From: Rhynchopus sp. YZ270_cl-10 | Lineage: Eukaryota > Euglenozoa > Diplonemea > Diplonemida > Diplonemidae | Length of the DNA: 64,000 nucleotides | Direction of reading: 5' to 3' | Assembly (NCBI GenBank): GCA_964035575.1 | Contig: OZ037917.1 | Location: 930,001 to 994,000, forward strand | Part shown: piece after piece, positions 1 to 10,271 of the stretch | Layout: each line of letters starts with the position of its first letter | Position numbering within the stretch: the stretch's first letter is position 1 | Made by a program: the position numbers and the translations under genes | The notes under the pieces: generated by a model | The model's database searches: none | Seen by the model: only the letters and a program-made list of their open reading frames with translations | What the model was told of the DNA's origin: nothing

Positions 1-2603
1 CCGCTTTTATCCAGACACCTTCTTTCTCTGAGAGGAAGTCGATGAGGGTACCGGGAGCATATTTGAAACGCATGTGATTTCCTGTGTTGGCATCAAGCAT
101 TTGAACGCCAGATTTGGACAGTCTCTTGCGAATAGTAAGCATAGTGTCGGGGTCGAGCCGGGCACGCCATGCATTAAGGATCTTGAGGTATTTCTCTCTG
201 TGGTCAGAGAGGTCGCTGAGCTCCATGTATTCTGTGATAAGTTCTGGAAGGCGTACCTCCCATGTTGCTCGGACCGCAGGGTTCGCGAACTCAGGCATCG
301 CAAGCAGACAGTCAAAGGCGTACCAAGCCTTGAGGATCTCCGTGTCATCGTCCAGCGCCTTGATGCAGTGTACCCACCCCTCCTTCAATGCAAAGTAGTT
401 GTCCGCGTGCTTCTCTGCGTAGGCAGCAACCTGCTGTGCATCGCCCTTCGTGAACGATGTGCTTCCATTCTTGATCACCTTGTTCAGCCATTTGCAGAAC
501 TTTGTTGAAAGGGAGATAATGCTAAACGTATCTTTGTTGCTCAAATCAACATCTGGAACATCCTGTAAAAGTGATGAAAAAAAACGGTGGGGTTTTTTTT
601 TGCTAAAGTTATCAAAAGAATAGAAAAAATTGTAATGATCCTAAGCCTCTCTGTGCTTAGTCACCTTATCATATTCGTTATCGCACAGCATCAGCTGCGC
701 TGGTTTCCACAAGTTTGTTGTCAGGGATGATGTCTTTTTCCCAGCCGGTATTCGTAATTTTGGCACAATGTAGTGTTTGAGCATGCATGATGTATAAATA
801 AAAGAAAAGTTTGTAAGATGATCCTAAGCCTCTCATGCTTAGTCACCTTGATCAATCGTTTTGATAGTATCAAAAAGGGGAAAGACATACCACTTCTCGG
901 CGTTTCCTCTTAGCCCGTCCTGCTTTTGCTGGGACGGTGGTCTGTTTGTGGGAGATGATTTAGATGATACAGTATGTGAACGTTGTGTGATGAACATATG
1001 TGGATGAGGGATGATGGACCACCTTCCACCCACTGCTTTTTGTTGCATCGACACTCACGTTATACCTACTGGTATAACGTGATTGTCGATACAACAAAAG
1101 TGATTTTTTCTGTTTTATAGTTCTAGGACGAATAAGGGCAACGGAACAAAATGAATTGCATACCGTCGGGGGCGGGACTCGTGCGAGGTGTGGTTGCAAC
1201 GTGTCGTTCTGAGTCATAGGAGGGTACGCAAGACGGCCTTGCTGGGATCCCATGACAGGCATTGGGGGCTGTGGTGGTGTGGTAGGGTTCATGCTGTGGT
1301 ACTCAGGTTTTGACAGAAACACACAAATTGTTTCATATAATAACTATTCTACTGAATAGAAGGTATAATAGATGCACTAAATGTACCCAAACTTACAGAA
1401 ACACAAAAAAGCTTGACTTGAAATATAACAAGACCGGTAGTGACAGTGTACCTTGGTATGATAGGCATGGGGTGGACCCCCAACCATAGTCCTACATCCA
1501 TTATGTGGTACACATCTATGTGCTACGCTTCAACAATAAATGGCAATGAAACCCAATGGGGTGAATTTTGAAATAGTAAAAAGAAAATAGTAAATGGAAG
1601 TTGTTTCGTTGATTTGCACAAAATCCTCCTTCCTGTTGTTGGATGAGGGATGATTTGGCGACCGTACTGTAAATACTATTACTAATACTCCTCTAAAGAA
1701 GACAAGAAAAATCCATACCAGGTTGCCGGGTGCGGCGTTCATGTTCGGTGGAAGCGAAGGTACGTTCGAATACCCCTGCAAAAAGATTGGGTTTTTTTTT
1801 TGATAAATTGTTGGAGGTAGTGTAGTTGCCTCGGTTGTGTTGCCACAGTTTGTGCAATCTCCACTGTCTGTTTTTTATTGTTATATCGACAATCACCTGC
1901 TAATGCAGGATCTTGTACTCAATTTTTTCTTCTTTTGACAAATGCGTTCGACAGAAGAACAAAAAGAAGAAAATACAGTGCCTCTTCACACTACGATGCA
2001 TTCCCTCCCTCCCCACCTCTCCCTTTATAACTCACTCCAATTTTTATCCAAGATTTTTGCCTTTTTTGGACATATTAGGAGAAATTCTTTGATTTTCATT
2101 TTACATACCGCAGGCACGCCGTAAGCGGCCCCAGACTGAATAGCCCCGAGAAGGTTTTGCTGGAATGATGAAGCCGCTTGGCGCATCGCAGTGAGGGGAG
2201 GCGGCGGTTGGTGGGTGGCTGGAGGGTGGAGGGGTGGGTGTCCCGCCGCGAGGGTGGTTGGCGGGACGAACTTCGACTGCGACGAGGTCTGCTGGAGGTC
2301 GAGGAGGGTCTGGATGTTGTGGCTGACCTTCTGCTCCCTTTCGCTTTTGTGCTTGTTGACAATCTCTGTGATGGTTTCCCCTGCAGTAGCAGAATCCTTC
2401 TTCGTCAACCCACCTAGTCTCTCCAACAGCGAGCTCTGGCTCTTCTTCGGCGACATCACCCCCTCAATCAACCTCTGCGTCTCCTCCTCCTTCTTCGGCC
2501 TCGCCATCGGCACTGCCATCTGCGGCGTCATCTCCTCGCTCGACTCATCATCCGCTCCATTCACTTCCTTCACACTCTTCTGCGCCTCAACTGCGGTCGC
2601 CAT
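1..2603 (-). CDS. CID-like (CTD-interacting domain) nuclear protein, multi-exon, 3' end beyond the window
   Basis: Exons read on the minus strand are 2109-2603, 1719-1775, 1164-1301, 891-941, one ending at 687, and 562 to beyond base 1. Donors are GTATGT, GTATGG, GTATGC, GTATGT and an atypical GTGCGA, and the phases agree (all phase 0). The first exons encode an acidic then Pro/Gln/Met-rich disordered region and a basic RAKRKRRE stretch that could be a nuclear signal. The last exon (about 187 residues) is a helical domain with KAWYAFDCLLAMPEF and LKILNAWRARLDPDTM, resembling the CID/RPR fold of Pcf11, Nrd1 and SCAF proteins, which bind the RNA polymerase II tail or act in 3' processing. The start at 2603 follows CACCCCAG/AATA directly. 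The acceptor of the fifth exon (about 770-800) has no AG in the right phase and is unresolved. The gene is convincing; the CID call is by motif resemblance only. Confidence 0.7.
631..667 (+). repeat. Dispersed repeat family C (hairpin CTAAGC..GCTTAG)
   Basis: Family C reads about GATGACCCTAAGCC, then TCTCGTTGCTTAGTCACCTT, and folds as CTAAGC/GCTTAG around a CTCTCGT loop. This copy lies in the last intron of the CID-like gene. Others are at 807-853 (also intronic), 9566-9611, 11547-11586, 16314-16363, 19241-19274, 21112-21153, 27095-27137, 31570-31605, 32972-33015, 34971-34999, 35546-35587 and 39657-39702. All were read in the plus direction. Confidence 0.8.
1041..1096. repeat. Intronic perfect-arm hairpin
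   Basis: A 56-bp palindrome, with arms TGTTGCATCGACAC and ACGTTATACC separated by a four-base loop from their near-perfect complements. It sits in intron 3 of the CID-like gene. Its outer arm resembles the reverse complement of the start of repeat family E (GTCGACAATCACC), so it may be a folded-back derivative. Confidence 0.6.
1330..1388 (+). repeat. Dispersed repeat family G
   Basis: Contains TTTCATATAATAACTATTC, then a CTATTC/GAATAG hairpin, AAGGTATAATA and TGCACTAAATGTACCC. A second full copy is at 36999-37060 and shorter ones at 25555-25598 and 30010-30050. This copy lies in intron 2 of the CID-like gene. Confidence 0.7.
1413..1518 (+). repeat. Dispersed repeat family A (about 105 bp)
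   Basis: The consensus starts TTGACTTGAAATACAA, continues GCCCTCTCGTGAACAGTGTA, CCTTGGT, a GGGGTGGACCCCCAACCATG block, and ends CATTTCGTGGTTTACATCTG. Full or near-full copies are at 3449-3550, 6918-7032, 16127-16235 and 23533-23632. A copy split by about 100 bp is at 9775-9957. Partial copies are at 9116-9162, 18312-18355, 29927-29960, 31302-31331, 35056-35119, 38625-38692 and 54197-54238. All are in the plus direction. It could be a SINE or a structured RNA relic. No family name is recognised. Confidence 0.8.
1801..1869 (+). repeat. Dispersed repeat family F
   Basis: The core is GTTGGAGTAGTGTAGTTGCC, then a CCACAGTTTTGTGCAATCTC segment and CACTGTC, usually preceded by a T-run and GAAAAA. 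Copies: 6301-6371, 20447-20486, 20510-20559, 23463-23510, 27867-27937 and 29581-29640, all plus. This intronic copy stands 15 bp before a family E copy. Confidence 0.75.
1885..1923 (+). repeat. Dispersed repeat family E (5' part)
   Basis: Family E starts TGTCGACAATCACCTGCTA, contains a CCTGC..GCAGG hairpin, GATCTGTACTCAATGTCG and a CGCCCGAAGGC block, and ends near CTTAACTCTGGAAAG. Longer copies are at 21536-21646, 38096-38205 and 38217-38333; divergent or partial ones at 26777-26842 and 61167-61195. Confidence 0.75.
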
Positions 2604-2640
2604 TATTCTGGGGTGGGGGGTGGGGGGAAGAGGGGGAGAG
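2604..2640 (-). promoter_or_regulatory. Putative spliced-leader trans-splice acceptor
   Basis: On the minus strand an almost pure pyrimidine tract runs into CACCCCAG, and the ATG at 2603 follows after only four bases (AATA). The same arrangement precedes most genes here: AG at 16079-16080, 18276-18277, 44870-44871, 48368-48369, 50809-50810, 51689-51690, 52969-52970, 56805-56806 and 59315-59316. Such short leaders suit spliced-leader addition. No SL RNA gene was seen in the window. Confidence 0.5.
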
Positions 2641-2648
2641 GTACCTCG

Positions 2649-2750
2649 CTAGTACCCCTCCCAGTCAAAGTTTGCCTCTACCGTACCGATGGCAGGGGGT
2701 GGGGTTTGGAGTGAGTAGTTTTGGGGAGTGGGGATGGGGTTTATTATTGA
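2649..2750 (-). CDS. Possible terminal exon of an upstream gene
   Basis: A 34-codon open exon on the minus strand begins right after an acceptor CACACCACAG and ends with a TAG stop; the peptide ends NFDWEGY. It stops only about 40 bp before the trans-splice acceptor of the next gene, as in a tight polycistronic array. Open stretches at 2830-2933 and 2947-3190 could be earlier exons (a GTGAGT donor is near 2960), but I could not make a consistent phase. No homology is recognised, and it may be chance. Confidence 0.3.
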   Translation of the reverse strand, partial: SIINPIPTPQNYSLQTPPPAIGTVEANFDWEGY

Positions 2751-3761
2751 CTGTGGTGTGAGGTGTGAGAGATGAGAGATGAAAGACAACTTTATTAACA
2801 GAAGATCGGTAAAAAAAATCGATGTTTTACCTTTCAAGGCTTGCGCCTGCATTGGACAGCACTGGTTTTGTTCACAGTAACATCGATGGTCGACCCGTGT
2901 GCGCATGTGGTATGCAGACGCTTTCGGCACCAATGAAGGAACCTACTCACAGGGTGCCATAACCAGCCTCACAGATTATCATTTCAGCAAAGTGTAAGGC
3001 GAAGACAGCCTCAATAGTTAAGGCGAGTGGAAGGTGTTTTAAAGCCTGATTGATCTTCCCAGTTGAGAAATGCTGCCCGAGTAAAAAAAGGGAGGAGTGG
3101 TGTGGGTCTTTAGGGTAATCTTTTTTTGCACAAACGGCAGCCAGGGCATTAGCCTGCTTTCTGCTTAATTCCAAAAATACCAAGTTAACACCCTGATGTC
3201 AGAGGGGGGGGGAGAGTATGTGGGAGGTGGGAGCGGTTTACTAATCAATTGTTCTAATGAAAGACGACTAATGGTTTGGTAGGTCAGGGTAGAGAAGATA
3301 GGGAGGGGGTTTAGTACTCCTGTCGATAAAGAAAAGTTGTGGGAGATGGATGTGCCTCATGTGCATGCACAGCTAAAAAAGAAACTGTAGTGCAGGCACC
3401 TCCGACTGACCCACGTTGCCAGCCATCCGGATGAAAGCAAAAGAAAAGTTGACTTGAAATACAAAGCCCTCTCGTGAACAGTGTACCTTGGTGATGTGTA
3501 CCAGGGGGACCTCCAATAGTCCTACATCCAATTTCGTGGTTTACATCTGAGAAGAGTTGACACAGATGAACCTACTAGGGCTAAGCTAAGGGTTTGTGTG
3601 TGCTTACGCCACCTTTCCTTGCTCAAAGCCTAGCCCTGATGGAAGCTAAAAAAAAAAAGGTGGAAAAAAAATTGTGCAATGAATATTGTGCCCATGTTTG
3701 AAAGTTAATATGACGCTGAAAAAAAAAAGGGCAATAGAGTATTAGAACAATGTACATCCAA
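2751..3761. other. Gene-poor stretch with repeats
   Basis: Apart from the possible exons just noted, it holds a family D hairpin (3342-3370), a full family A copy (3449-3550) and G-rich runs. No confident gene. Confidence 0.5.
3342..3370 (+). repeat. Dispersed repeat family D (minimal hairpin)
   Basis: Family D is about 30-40 bp, with consensus TTGAAAGATGTGCCTCTCGT then GCACATC, a stem GATGTGC/GCACATC closing a CTCTCGT loop. Other copies: 7876-7915, 8118-8152, 8826-8860, 24785-24812, 32036-32072, 36632-36656 and 53751-53791. It looks like the shortest form of the hairpin in families A-C. Confidence 0.65.
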
Positions 3762-4720
3762 GGGGTGGCATCAAAACAAAAAACGCGGACAATGTCCGCG
3801 TTTTTGGGGGGGGAGGGGGGGGGTCTGAAATTCCAGAAAACGCGGACATTTTGGGGTTTTTTTTTCCTGGAAATTTTTTTTCTTTGCCGGGGTTGTACAC
3901 GATTTTGACCAAAATTTATAAAAACTCGTCCATTTCGGCAAATTGACCCCACCACAGAACCGGCGGATTCAGGAAATGCAAATGCCGGTGTTTTCGGGCA
4001 AAATAAAAAATACAAGATGCCCGCGTTTTTTTTTTGCAAAATGTACACATGGGGGGCCCTAAAACCCCTGCTACCACGTGTTTCTACAGGCAAACACTTG
4101 GACCCATTGACCTTACACGACGGGTTTTGACCAAAATCAAGAACTTGCCCATTTTGGCAAATTGACCCCACCACAGAAAGGACGGATTCCGGAAATGCAA
4201 ATGCCGGTGTTTTTGCGCATTTTCATGGTTTCAGCATCAGAGAGAGAAAATCTGCGTTGTGGGATTTACCTTGGCCCCTTTACCTTACACTCATTTTGAC
4301 CAAAACCAAGAACTTGGCCATTTCGGCAAATTGACCCCACCACAGCGCGGACAGATTCCGGAAATGCCAATTGCGGCATGTTTTGGGGCTGAAAAATTTT
4401 CACCTGAAAATTTTTTTCAGCAGCATTTTTTGGCCGAAAATGGGCCCCACGTATTAGTGACCGGGCTCATATTTTCAAAAATTTAAGTGGTCAAAAAATT
4501 GTCCAATTTTCGAGATTGACCCCACCACTTTCTGGACGGATTCCGGAAATGCCAAAAAACTGTGTTTTGGGTCACGAATTTGCACCCCGTCACCCAAAAA
4601 CCAGCAAAAAATAGGGGGAAAAAAAACCAAAAATGTCCGCGTTTTGGGGGGGGGAGGGGGGGGTCTGAAATTCCCCAAAAACGCGGACATTGTCCGCGTT
4701 TTTTGTTTTGATGCCACCCC
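3762..4720. mobile_element. TIR element with internal tandem module array (about 960 bp)
   Basis: The left end starts GGGGTGGCATCAAAACAAAA and the right end is its reverse complement, followed inwards by a nested AACGCGGACA/TGTCCGCGTT palindrome and a G-run. The inverted repeats extend about 50 bp. The interior carries four diverged copies of a module of about 90 bp with ATTTCGGCAAATTGACCCCA and CGGATTCCGGAAATGC, at about 3897-3990, 4128-4222, 4290-4375 and 4483-4560. It has no transposase-sized frame, so it is a non-autonomous element or MITE of unknown superfamily. Confidence 0.75.
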
Positions 4721-5343
4721 CAAATGAATTGAAATTGTACAGATCAACAAAAATACGGAAGAAAAATCTGATCCCAAGAGATCGGGGTGAGTGGAGAGGA
4801 TGGGCTTAGGAAGGGGGGTGTGCGTAGTTCCTGCAAAAACAGGAATATCGCTCAGTCAACGAAAACGGGGATAATTGGAAACACAAAGGGTACAGCACAT
4901 TGCCTGAAGTAAGCGACTCGGGGGGGTTTTTTGTGTAGTAATTTTTTTTTTTTTTGAAAAATACGGAAGTAAAACAGAGTTTGTACGGAATCAATGCTCA
5001 GAACGTCACCGCCGAAGGTAGAATATTATCAGAAAGGGGGGGTAGATTGCTTTACCGGGGGGGAGGCTGAATAAGAGATACCATTATCTCCTATTCAAGT
5101 GAATAAGCGATATGACATCTATGATTCAGCCCCCAGTAAATAGGGTAGTCAAAATATACAATTGGTAAGGATGCAGCTGAACGGAGGGGAAACAAAGAAA
5201 TCTGCGAATTGTGTACCAAGAAAATCGGCGAAAAAGAGGTGGAAAAAGAAACTCCATCCACACCATTTACTATTACATTTTGTGGTTCTCCCCCTTTCCT
5301 CCCCCGTTGCATTTTTTAATCAAAAGATCAGTTTTTCAGATAC
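4721..5343. other. Gene-free stretch
   Basis: AT-rich DNA with homopolymer runs and short open frames of biased composition. No gene or clear repeat is supported. Confidence 0.5.
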
Positions 5344-5345
5344 TA

Positions 5346-5453
5346 CAGTGGGGTTAAACAAAGTTCCGCCTAAGAAAAATTACACCTAAAGTAATTTTCG
5401 CCATCAATTTCAATTCCGCCTTTAGTTTAGGCGTAAACTTTGTTTAACCACTG
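5346..5453. mobile_element. mariner/Tc1-like MITE (108 bp)
   Basis: Termini CAGTGGGGTTAAACAAAGTT on the left and AACTTTGTTTAACCACTG on the right form inverted repeats of about 28 bp, flanked on both sides by TA (5344-5345 and 5454-5455). CAGTGG termini plus a TA duplication are typical of Tc1/mariner-derived MITEs. The centre has no coding capacity. Confidence 0.75.
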
Positions 5454-5488
5454 TATCAAAATCAAAAGAGAAAGTTTAGGAGAAATTG

Positions 5489-5551
5489 GTGTGGCTGACG
5501 ACCCCAAAATAGCAGAAAATAGCACAAAATAGCACCTCCCTTCAGCCACAC
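5489..5551. repeat. Short inverted-repeat element (family H)
   Basis: Bounded by GGTGTGGCTGA and TCAGCCACACC, with an interior of repeated AAAATAGCA units. Related elements: 8020-8084 (GGTGCTCGTG ends), 8166-8254, 8662-8749 (GGTGGCTGAA ends), 30277-30385 and 44904-44964 (GGTGCTCCTGAAA ends). Several interiors repeat TTGCGTACTTG a variable number of times. Confidence 0.65.
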
Positions 5552-5674
5552 CAAGAACAAGGACGTTATACGATAAACTTCTTCGAAGAAATTTATTAGA
5601 AAAAGTTTCTGTTCAAAGATCGCGTTTTAGTCACCTTTTTTTGATCACAAAGTGTTCGACCACAAAAAAGAAAG

Positions 5675-5726
5675 TGAAGTTGATGGTGCAAACGCCTCTG
5701 GGACGCAGGCACTGACACTCCGCGGG
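5675..5726 (+). repeat. Dispersed repeat family B
   Basis: Starts GAAGTTGATAGTGCAAACGC, continues CTCTGGGACGCAGGCACTGA, and in full copies ends with a second hairpin holding GGGTTATCGAACCCC. Fuller copies: 10934-11022, 38699-38781, 53445-53536. Others: 11647-11677, 18994-19053, 20196-20245, 23736-23775, 24651-24690, 29764-29816, 35126-35190, 35607-35659, 36037-36079, 45702-45740, 53190-53290, 53692-53738 and 54152-54196. All plus. The TTATCGAACC hairpin resembles a tRNA T-arm, but no complete tRNA fold is present. Confidence 0.8.
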
Positions 5727-8165
5727 AAAAAAGAAAAGAAAAGTTGAAAGTGCATACGAAGAAAATAATAATTCAGAGGAAAGGGGGATGAAGCAAAAGG
5801 GTACCCCCAAAGAGCATAGCGTACAGGCAGTAACGTGTTTGGATTGCAGCTCTACACTTTGTTTTTTGACACCCTTTTTTTTAAAACTTTTTCTTGAACG
5901 ATTCGTATAGAAAAAGCCATCGTCGCCCATCGTTTTATTTTGTCGCCTTTTTCTCTTTCATCGGGCGAGAAACCAGGTTCTTCTCCCTCATAAAGCACGC
6001 GACAGAATCGAAGGAAAAGTCTCGAAGATGTGCACGAATTGGTTTCGACACACATGCTTCTTCGAAGTTTTCTGTGATTCGGAGAAATACAAAAAAAAAA
6101 AATAGTGGAAAATATTAGACTAATAATTTTGGACTTTTGAGGGAGTTGAACACAATAGGTAGACCTTAGTGCTAGACCATTTTTTTTTTCTTTTCGAAGT
6201 ACAGTAGTTTTAATCGTTCTTAATAATTCTTTTTTCCATTTGTAAATATGTGTTCGTTTCAGTACAGACGACACTAAATAAACCTACCGTTGTTTTTTTT
6301 TTGATAAATTGTTTGAGGTAGTGTAGTTGCCTCGGTTGTGTTGCCACAGTTTTGTGCAATCTCCACTGTCAGTTTTTTTTTTGCAGATCCACAGACGAGC
6401 AACTATAGTTGACCTACTGTGGTTATGAGAATGCATGCTTTTGAGGAGCAGGCAACGAAGAGTGGGGGGGAGCGGAACGACAAGCGTGCGAAGCAGGCAC
6501 ATGAGAACAAGAACCGGGAAAAACTCTGTACACACGACACAGACACCAGATCACCGCGGGGAGGGTTATTGAACATTTCTTTGAGAAACTACCATTTTCT
6601 ACACATAGTGGGGTTGCTGTACCCAGACACAAAAATCAACGAAAAAAAAAAATACACCCGCAAACACACATAACCTTGACAAAGGCCAGACGATGCAACT
6701 AAACAGAAACACACTACACACTCGGAAAATGGGGTTCTTTCCCCGCTCTTTCGGAATAATTTATTTATTTTTTCTGCAGTTCTTTCAATAAATTTTCTTT
6801 TGCAGTTCTTCTGGGAACACACATTTTTTGTTACAATGATGTTCACTCATAGCTTTGTTTAGTAAACATAGGCAATTATTACGTCCTTCGAGAGAAACGT
6901 TACAAATTAAAGGTAGCGTTGAAATTCAAAGCCCTCTCGTGAACAGTGTACCTTGGTACAATGACCGGCTGCACCGGGGGTGGACACCCCCAACCATGCA
7001 GTCCTACAAATCCATTTCGTGGTTTACATCTGCTCATCATATTAAAAAGAAACACACATACGGGGCTGATACCAACACCACACTCGGACACTAGCTCAGA
7101 AGAACTGATATCCCCCCCGCACCCGACCAACGCTCTGCGTGCATGCTACTGTATTCTCTTGGGCCAGCGGACCTTTTTTTTTGTCCCACAACGTGAAAAG
7201 TGGAAAGATGAAATTGTTGTGCTGCACAACATGAAAAAAAAGAAGAAAAAAATGAAAGTTCTCGTCGACGCTAGCGTCTTTTTTTTTTTCGAGGGGCTTA
7301 TTTCACATAGAAAGGTATTATATTCGTACTCATAACTCACGCAGTTCTCTCTGCCTAAAAGGGGTAATCGTACTGGTAATGTTTTCTCCTCGAAAAAACC
7401 TTAAGTTCGAAACCATTATTTCATACGTTCTATTCATACTGAATTAGAAGGTAGAAATTGAAGAAAACAGAAATTTTAATTTTCCAGAGGTTTTTTTGGA
7501 CATAACATAGGGGAGGAGGACCATCATGGGGGTGTTCCTTTCAGAGTTGAGTAAAGCATGATGACATGGCCGAATCAATACCAAAATTGAAAACTAAAAT
7601 TCTTCTAATTATTGAGTTCTAAAAAAAAAAAAGGGAACGTCTGTAACCCATTAAAACACACACAAGGAGACAAGAGTACCGAATAAAGGAACACACAATG
7701 CACACAGAGCTCGTAGTTTGAGGCGTTTTGCGATGTAACTAAAAAAAACGAAAAGAAAAAAATAAGATTAACTTGTGAAGTGGGTACTGTGGCACGGAGG
7801 AAGCACGTACACCTAATTGATTTAAGAAACCCCGTCTCCAGAGAGGATTAGGGGGGGGAAAGAAACATGAAAAAACGTTGAAAGATAGAGGTGTCTCGTG
7901 TGCATACACCTTGATGAAATATGAATCGTGTGAATGTTTGCAGAAAAGGGAATTTCTCCTTTTTAGGCTGTTTTTTTTAACGCAGACGACATTTTGCCCA
8001 AAACAACTCTACAAAATATGGTGCTCGTGGACCGCTGCTTCGCTATTCCCTCGCGGATGAATATACGTTATTCACGAGCACCAAAATAGCTTATTTTTAA
8101 AATAAAAAAAGGGAAAAGTTTGGTAAAGATGAGTCTCGTGCACTGTCACCTAAATAAAGCCCATC

Positions 8166-8254
8166 TGGTGCTCCTGACGACCCCATATTGCGTACTTCTT
8201 GCGTACGTAGTGCGTAGTTGTCGCGTACTTCGTTTTTTTAGATTTCTGGGGTGC
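8166..8254. repeat. Family H element with TTGCGTACTT array
   Basis: Begins GGTGCTCCTGACGACCCC and ends in an imperfect complement (TTTCTGGGGTGCC). Inside are degenerate copies of TTGCGTACTT. It lies 80 bp from another inverted-repeat element at 8020-8084. Confidence 0.55.
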
Positions 8255-8661
8255 CACTCATATAATTTGACTTCTGTCAACTGAGCATCAAAATAGCAGT
8301 ACTCAGAAAGACAGCTGAGACGCGATGTGATGTGAGGGGAATAGACTTTATCGAAATAAGCGGACGACATATGATGTGTTCTGTTTTTAACCGGCTTCTC
8401 ACCCCTGCAGCTGGGGCAGGGACGTACTGAGGTTGAAAGATGGCTGTCTCACGGGACAGAGAACCGGGCGGGTTTTGCGGAACTTATCGAATAGCAAAGA
8501 AAACAGTCGTTCGTAGTACGAACCTCTCTCTTCTCTGGAACACACGCATTGCACACTCTAGTTAACAAAAACCCCGAGTGTTTGCACTTTGTTGCATTTA
8601 ACTTGGATATCTTACAGGGATTCTGCAAGCTAAAAAAATATGTGAAAAAAAAGGGTACACT

Positions 8662-8749
8662 GGGGTGGCTGAAGGGGGGAGGTAATTCGCACTTCTTGCG
8701 TACTTCTGCACACTTTTTGCACCCCCCTCTCCATTCAGCCACACCATAA
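8662..8749. repeat. Family H element
   Basis: Ends GGTGGCTGAA and TTCAGCCACACC pair. The interior holds GCACTTCTTGCGTACTTCTG, the same repeated unit as the copies at 8166-8254 and 30277-30385. Confidence 0.55.
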
Positions 8750-10044
8750 ACATTGCTTCGTAAGTGACGTTTTAAATGAAAAAAGCGCACCGTACACCAA
8801 CAAGACACATTGACAAAGAAAACCCCTTGAAAGATGTGCCTCTCCTGCACGCACACCTTAGAAGAAAAGTAACGTTGATAATATACAGCCATTTCAAGGT
8901 GGATACAGTCAATATGGCAACTCTGCCAAAAGCTGTCCGCCGCAGAAATGGTACATGATAATATGAAACGTTAACCTACGTCTTGCTTGTTTAGTCGTCG
9001 AAACAAAGCAAAAAAAAAAAAAAAAAAAAATGGGTCTTTGTTTTGTGCGCTCAAAGCTGGGTGTTGTGTCTTCCCAATAGCGCTGCCTCCAATCTTATTC
9101 GTACTGACAACTAAAAAGATGTTGAAATAGAACTACAAAGCCCTCTCGTGACTGTGCACTTCCCAAAATAAAACAAAAACAAAAAAAGAAAAAAAAAGGA
9201 TACTGTGGGGGAGTTAAGGCCGTTGATATGGACTGTTGTGCGGTGTGGCTCTGTGCCTTCGGTGTTTGCAGAAGGGGGGTGAAGGTGGGGTGCGGGAACG
9301 GAAAGGGAATGCACAACCTACTGTGAGCGATTAAATCAGAGATGTGTTTTGAGAGAAAAAAAAAAAACGAATAAGTACCTCACAAAATGACAGGACAGCA
9401 AAAAAACCGGACAAAAAAAAATATCGCGAATTGTGAACACAGGAACAAACCTTTCATTCAAATCGCGCTCAAGAAACCCCTCGAAGAAAGAATAGGTTTT
9501 TTTTTAAACTGGTTTTCTTCCTTGCATTCGTTTTTTTTTTTTTGGTTTCTTTATCTCTGTGAATAGTTTTTAAGATAAACCTAAGCCTCTCGTGCTTGGT
9601 CAAATTGATCAAATTGTTCACATACCAAAAAATCTACCGATGCCAGTATTTAAAAAGGGAGAAAAAAGGAAAAAAAATAATTGGTTCTTTCTAAGGGAGA
9701 GTAAGAAAAAACAAGCTTTTAGGGAAGAAGCTCCTTAGATATCGCATAGAGTAAAACGAAAAGAAGAAAAAAGGTTGATTTGAAATACAACAGGCCCTCT
9801 CGTGAACAGAGTACCGAAAATAGTATTTCAACACAATGCATTCAATACCTTGAGAGCAATAGACGGACACTCTTCACGAAAAAAGACACAGCGAAGAAAA
9901 ACCTGTTCCCCGCAGTGGTCAAATGATCCTACAATCCATTTCGTGGGTTACATCTGAACTGTAAAGAGCGGCCGTGGGGAGGGCTACTCAATGTTGCCTG
10001 AAGGCGGGGGGGACCACTTACAGACGTGTCTCATAGAAAGGCTC

Positions 10045-10115
10045 TCTCCTACGCGGATTCGAACCGCGGTCGCGAGATTCAGAGTCTCGAGTGCTTACCA
10101 CTACACCATAGGAGA
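10045..10115 (-). tRNA. tRNA-Gln(CUG): tRNA-Gln (anticodon CUG)
   Basis: The minus-strand sequence folds as a full cloverleaf of 71 bases without an intron. The acceptor arms TCTCCTA/TAGGAGA pair fully. The D region is TGGTGTAGTGGTAAGCAC (A box). The anticodon stem CGAGA/TCTCG closes the loop CTCTGAA, giving anticodon CTG for glutamine codon CAG. The T arm GCGGTTCGAATCCGC contains a standard B box. The body closely resembles eukaryotic tRNA-Gln (TGGTGTAATGGTTAGCAC, then GACTCTGAATC in the usual gene). It stands alone in repeat-rich DNA on the same strand as all protein genes. Confidence 0.95.
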
Positions 10116-10271
10116 TACAATTCTGTCGCTTCCTTCTTTTTCTTTGGTACCAAAAAGAAACGGTTGTTTTGTGCCAGGATATTCAGATGGTACACATCTC
10201 GAAAAGAGTGTTTTTTTTGCTTTTCCCGACCGTAGAAACGGAACACTTATCACACGATAAAAACCTATGGC

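Larger units (their letters stand above)
5727..10044. other. Gene-free, repeat-filled stretch
   Basis: Holds family F (6301-6371), A (6918-7032, 9116-9162, 9775-9957), D (7876-7915, 8118-8152, 8826-8860), C (9566-9611) and three family H inverted-repeat elements, separated by AT-rich homopolymer DNA. No protein gene is supported. Confidence 0.6.

Noticed and set aside
3623-4174. 183-codon minus-strand frame
   Set aside because: It crosses the TIR and tandem modules of the element at 3762-4720, and its repeated peptide follows the module period.
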